Positions 60,593 to 62,443 of a stretch of DNA of 62,443 nucleotides are shown here, one piece after another. Each line of letters starts with the position of its first letter. Position 1 is the stretch's first letter. The stretch comes from Candidatus Altimarinota bacterium (GTDB taxonomy: Bacteria; Patescibacteriota; Gracilibacteria; Absconditabacterales; Absconditicoccaceae): NCBI GenBank assembly GCA_021734475.1, contig JAIPIU010000008.1:1-62443 (forward strand), read 5' to 3'. The translations under genes were made by a program, and so were the position numbers. The notes under the pieces are model-generated. The model was given only the letters and a program-made list of their open reading frames with translations. It was not told the origin of the DNA and searched no databases.

Positions 60593-60937
60593 TTACGAAT
60601 TAGTTACATTTTCATAGACTTGAATTATAGTATTATCCTTTACAAATACAACATCAAGTCTGATATCTTTATCTATATTTTGTTTAGACACATAGTCTTC
60701 TATCGATCTTTCAAGAAATGAAATTTTTTTGGGATTTACACATCATACAATATCATCCAAACTATCAACAACTTTAACTTCTATAAACACAACTTCTTTT
60801 TCATTTTCTGCCACAATATCTATCTCTCATCATTTTATAGTATAGTTCTGATCCAAAATATTATAAGCATTAGCTAAATAATAATCAGCTACCAATCTTT
60901 CTCATTCATAACCTTTTCTTTTTTTATAATCAGACAT
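60593..60937 (-). CDS. YraN/UPF0102 family nuclease-like protein
   Basis: The 114 residues contain the YraN signature GYERERLVADYYLAN and the PD-(D/E)xK-like core KGGEIDIVAENEKEVVFIEVK. The function of the family is not settled; the fold is like Holliday-junction resolvases. The last codons and the TAA stop lie in a TTTAC word repeat (60567-60605), so the natural end may have been altered. Confidence 0.9.
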
Positions 60938-60971
60938 TTATAAACTTATATCTAAAATAATTTTCATTAAA

Positions 60972-61028
60972 GTTTATCAATGTTTATCTACATTTATCAA
61001 TGTTTATCAATGTTTATTTACGTCTATC
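60972..61028. repeat. TTTATC word repeat between yraN-like gene and sod
   Basis: About six imperfect units of 10 bases, such as GTTTATCAAT, GTTTATCTAC and ATTTATCAAT. Runs into the sod stop codon. Confidence 0.8.
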
Positions 61029-61596
61029 AAAACAAAGTATTTACTCTATCTCGATTGATCAGATTCCATCGATTATTTACATAATCCGCTCTCAAATTTT
61101 GATATTTTAGATAATATGCATGTTCTCGTATATCTATAGTCAACAAAGGAATCAATCATTTAGTCAAAGGACTATCAGCATTGGAAGTATTGATTATTTC
61201 AAGTTCTCAAGATTGATTTTTTACAAGTCGAGTCCATCATGATCCAAAATTACTTAGAGCAAATTCAGAGAATAAAGATTTAAAAGCATCAAAGGATCAA
61301 AATTTAGATTCTATTTTACCCAAAATATCTCCTGATATCGTTGATCATCCAGCTTTCATTCAATCTCGATAAAATGTATGATTCCATACTTGAGCAGCAT
61401 TATTAAAAATAGCTCATGTAGATTTCAAGACGATTTCTTCCAAACTTAAATTTTCAAATTCAGTTCAAGCTATCAATCAATTCAATTTATTTACATATCA
61501 CTGATGATGTTTTGTATAATGAAATTCAACAGTCTTTGCATCAATATAAGGCTCCAAAGCATTCATTTCATAAGGTAATTTTTTTAATTCTATCAT
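61024..61596 (-). CDS. sodB: Fe/Mn superoxide dismutase
   Basis: The 190-residue enzyme has every metal ligand: His in [13 protein letters not shown], His in [12 protein letters not shown] and Asp/His in [27 protein letters not shown] and the GSGWTRLV strand are family standards. It disproportionates superoxide to oxygen and hydrogen peroxide, useful to an otherwise anaerobic or host-dependent cell. Whether Fe or Mn is used cannot be told; the symbol reflects the general Fe type. The frame ends LFG with TGA as Gly, then TAG, inside a word repeat. Confidence 0.95.
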
Positions 61597-62198
61597 TTTT
61601 TTAGATTAAATATTAAATATATATTTGGGAACTATCAGTTTCGAATAAAATAGTAAAAGTAATCAAATCATTTTCAATAGATTTTTTATTTTAATTATTT
61701 CAAAGACATTAAATAAATTCATAGCAATTTATACACTTTAATATAGCTGAAAAAATTACCTTATCAATGCTTTCACAATTTGTTCGAGTTTCTTTAACAA
61801 CATTAAATTCAATACCAAGCTTATAGCGACTGGGTCCCTGTATTGAGTTATTGGGTAGGAGCTATATGGAAACACCACAAATAGAAATATTTACATAGAT
61901 TAGTAGTCTGTAAAACATATTACGAGTCTTGTGAAAGCTAGATTTTTTTGCTTACTTTTTTTATCAATGAAAAAAAGTTAGTGGGTGGTTTGGAGGGCAA
62001 AGCCTTCCATAAAGAACGTTAATATTTCATTGTATGAGAATAATGAGAATAATGACAATAAAAGCATTAGAATAAATCACTAATTATATTATATTTCCAA
62101 AAATGTCAAGTAAATCTACAAAATATCAGTCCTCTTTTTTGATAAAACACTATTCCAGAATATAATTAACTAACAAATTTATTTATAAATTTATACAA
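61597..62198. other. Gene-free 600-base stretch with a dispersed repeat
   Basis: No gene found. A two-hairpin repeat lies at 61949-62020 (copy 3: ACTTTTTTT/AAAAAAAGT and a GGGC/GCCT hairpin). ATAGCTGAAAAAATTAC at about 61742 equals a word at about 35161, so the stretch shares ancestry with the spacer before murF. A TATAGC/GCTATA pair around 61826 and 61862 could close a small RNA, not identified. Confidence 0.55.
61949..62020 (+). repeat. Two-hairpin dispersed repeat (copy 3)
   Basis: ACTTTTTTTATCAATGAAAA..AGT stem, then GGTTTGGAGGGCAAAGCC and CCATAAAGAACGTT, which equals the end of copy 1 (ATAAAGAAC). Confidence 0.75.
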
Positions 62199-62443
62199 AT
62201 GAACTCTCACAAAATCTGATATCAAAAAAGAAAAAACAGTACATTCAAGTACATTTCTCTTTTTTTGTTTGGTATTTTATTTGCTTTGATGGCTACTCAA
62301 GCCTTTACTATCGTAACATGAATAGAAAACGCCGTACAATATATTAAACAAATAGTTGTAACTTCAGATTGAACAGCTTCATGAACAACATGAGTCTTTA
62401 TAGAATGACTAAGCGGTAAAGTGTGAGCAAATCGATTTTGTGA
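62199..62443 (+). CDS. Secreted or membrane protein, 3' end outside window
   Basis: The frame runs from ATG 62199 to the window end, 81 codons. It has a basic N terminus (MNSHKIGYQKRKN), then a hydrophobic segment FKYISLFLFGILFALMATQ that fits a signal peptide or anchor, then a Thr/Gly-rich start of the mature part. TGA encodes most Gly. Too little is seen to name a family. Confidence 0.7.

Noticed and set aside
1-62443. UGA as tryptophan (code 4, Mycoplasma-type)
   Set aside because: TGA falls on invariant glycines (HELGH, GxxGxGKT, GGGTP, Obg glycine-rich domain), while TGG is used where Trp is expected.

Overview
The window comes from an AT-rich bacterium that reads UGA as glycine (genetic code 25), the hallmark of Candidatus Gracilibacteria (BD1-5) and Absconditabacteria (SR1). 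The sequence shows this directly. With standard stops almost every conserved gene breaks up; with TGA as Gly they become full length, and TGA falls on invariant glycines: the HELGH zinc motif of the site-2 protease (28674-29873), Walker A of the VirD4-like ATPase (23493-25997) and the glycine-rich start of Obg (17911-19389). All coordinates below use code 25. I cannot separate Gracilibacteria from Absconditabacteria from this window.

Layout. 1-3591: three secreted or membrane genes that look like part of a surface or type IV secretion apparatus. 3596-10755: a tyrosine recombinase next to what I read as an integron-like cassette array, with one attI-like point and three attC-like sites, each a folded inverted repeat with matching terminal boxes. 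Cassette 1 carries TIR, membrane protein, restriction endonuclease and DNA methylase genes with no in-frame TGA, so it looks imported from a standard-code organism. Cassettes 2 and 3 do use TGA. 10793-17870: gamma-glutamylcyclotransferase-like protein, subtilase, RimO, DedA, HemW and RlmH. 17911-23409: Obg, tRNA-Lys, a structured RNA, CCA-adding enzyme and QueA. 23493-35043: VirD4-like ATPase, TatD, site-2 protease, glycosyltransferase, ZIP transporter, RsmG and MurF. 35456-37140: three paralogous membrane/coiled-coil genes without TGA. 37472-48710: AI-2E permease, RnpA, pseudouridine synthase, lipoproteins, exonuclease, methyltransferases and Dus. 48805-50500: a pyrE-like/pyrF pair without TGA. 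50633-55499: PriA C-terminal half, VirB4, VirB6-like protein and MscL. 55643-62443: small membrane proteins, HU, an ECF-like sigma factor, ferredoxin, S41 protease, YraN, superoxide dismutase and the start of a secreted protein.

Two themes stand out. First, the cassette array: the start of each cassette is the reverse complement of the R'' box of the attC that ends it, and the three attC-like sites share the same terminal motifs around unrelated stems. The neighbouring recombinase looks XerC/D-like and lacks an evident IntI-specific insertion. Second, small dispersed palindromic repeats occur between genes and also in frame inside conserved housekeeping genes (rimO twice, tatD, murF, dus), much like Rickettsia palindromic elements. 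Function calls rest on motifs read by eye; no database search was possible.
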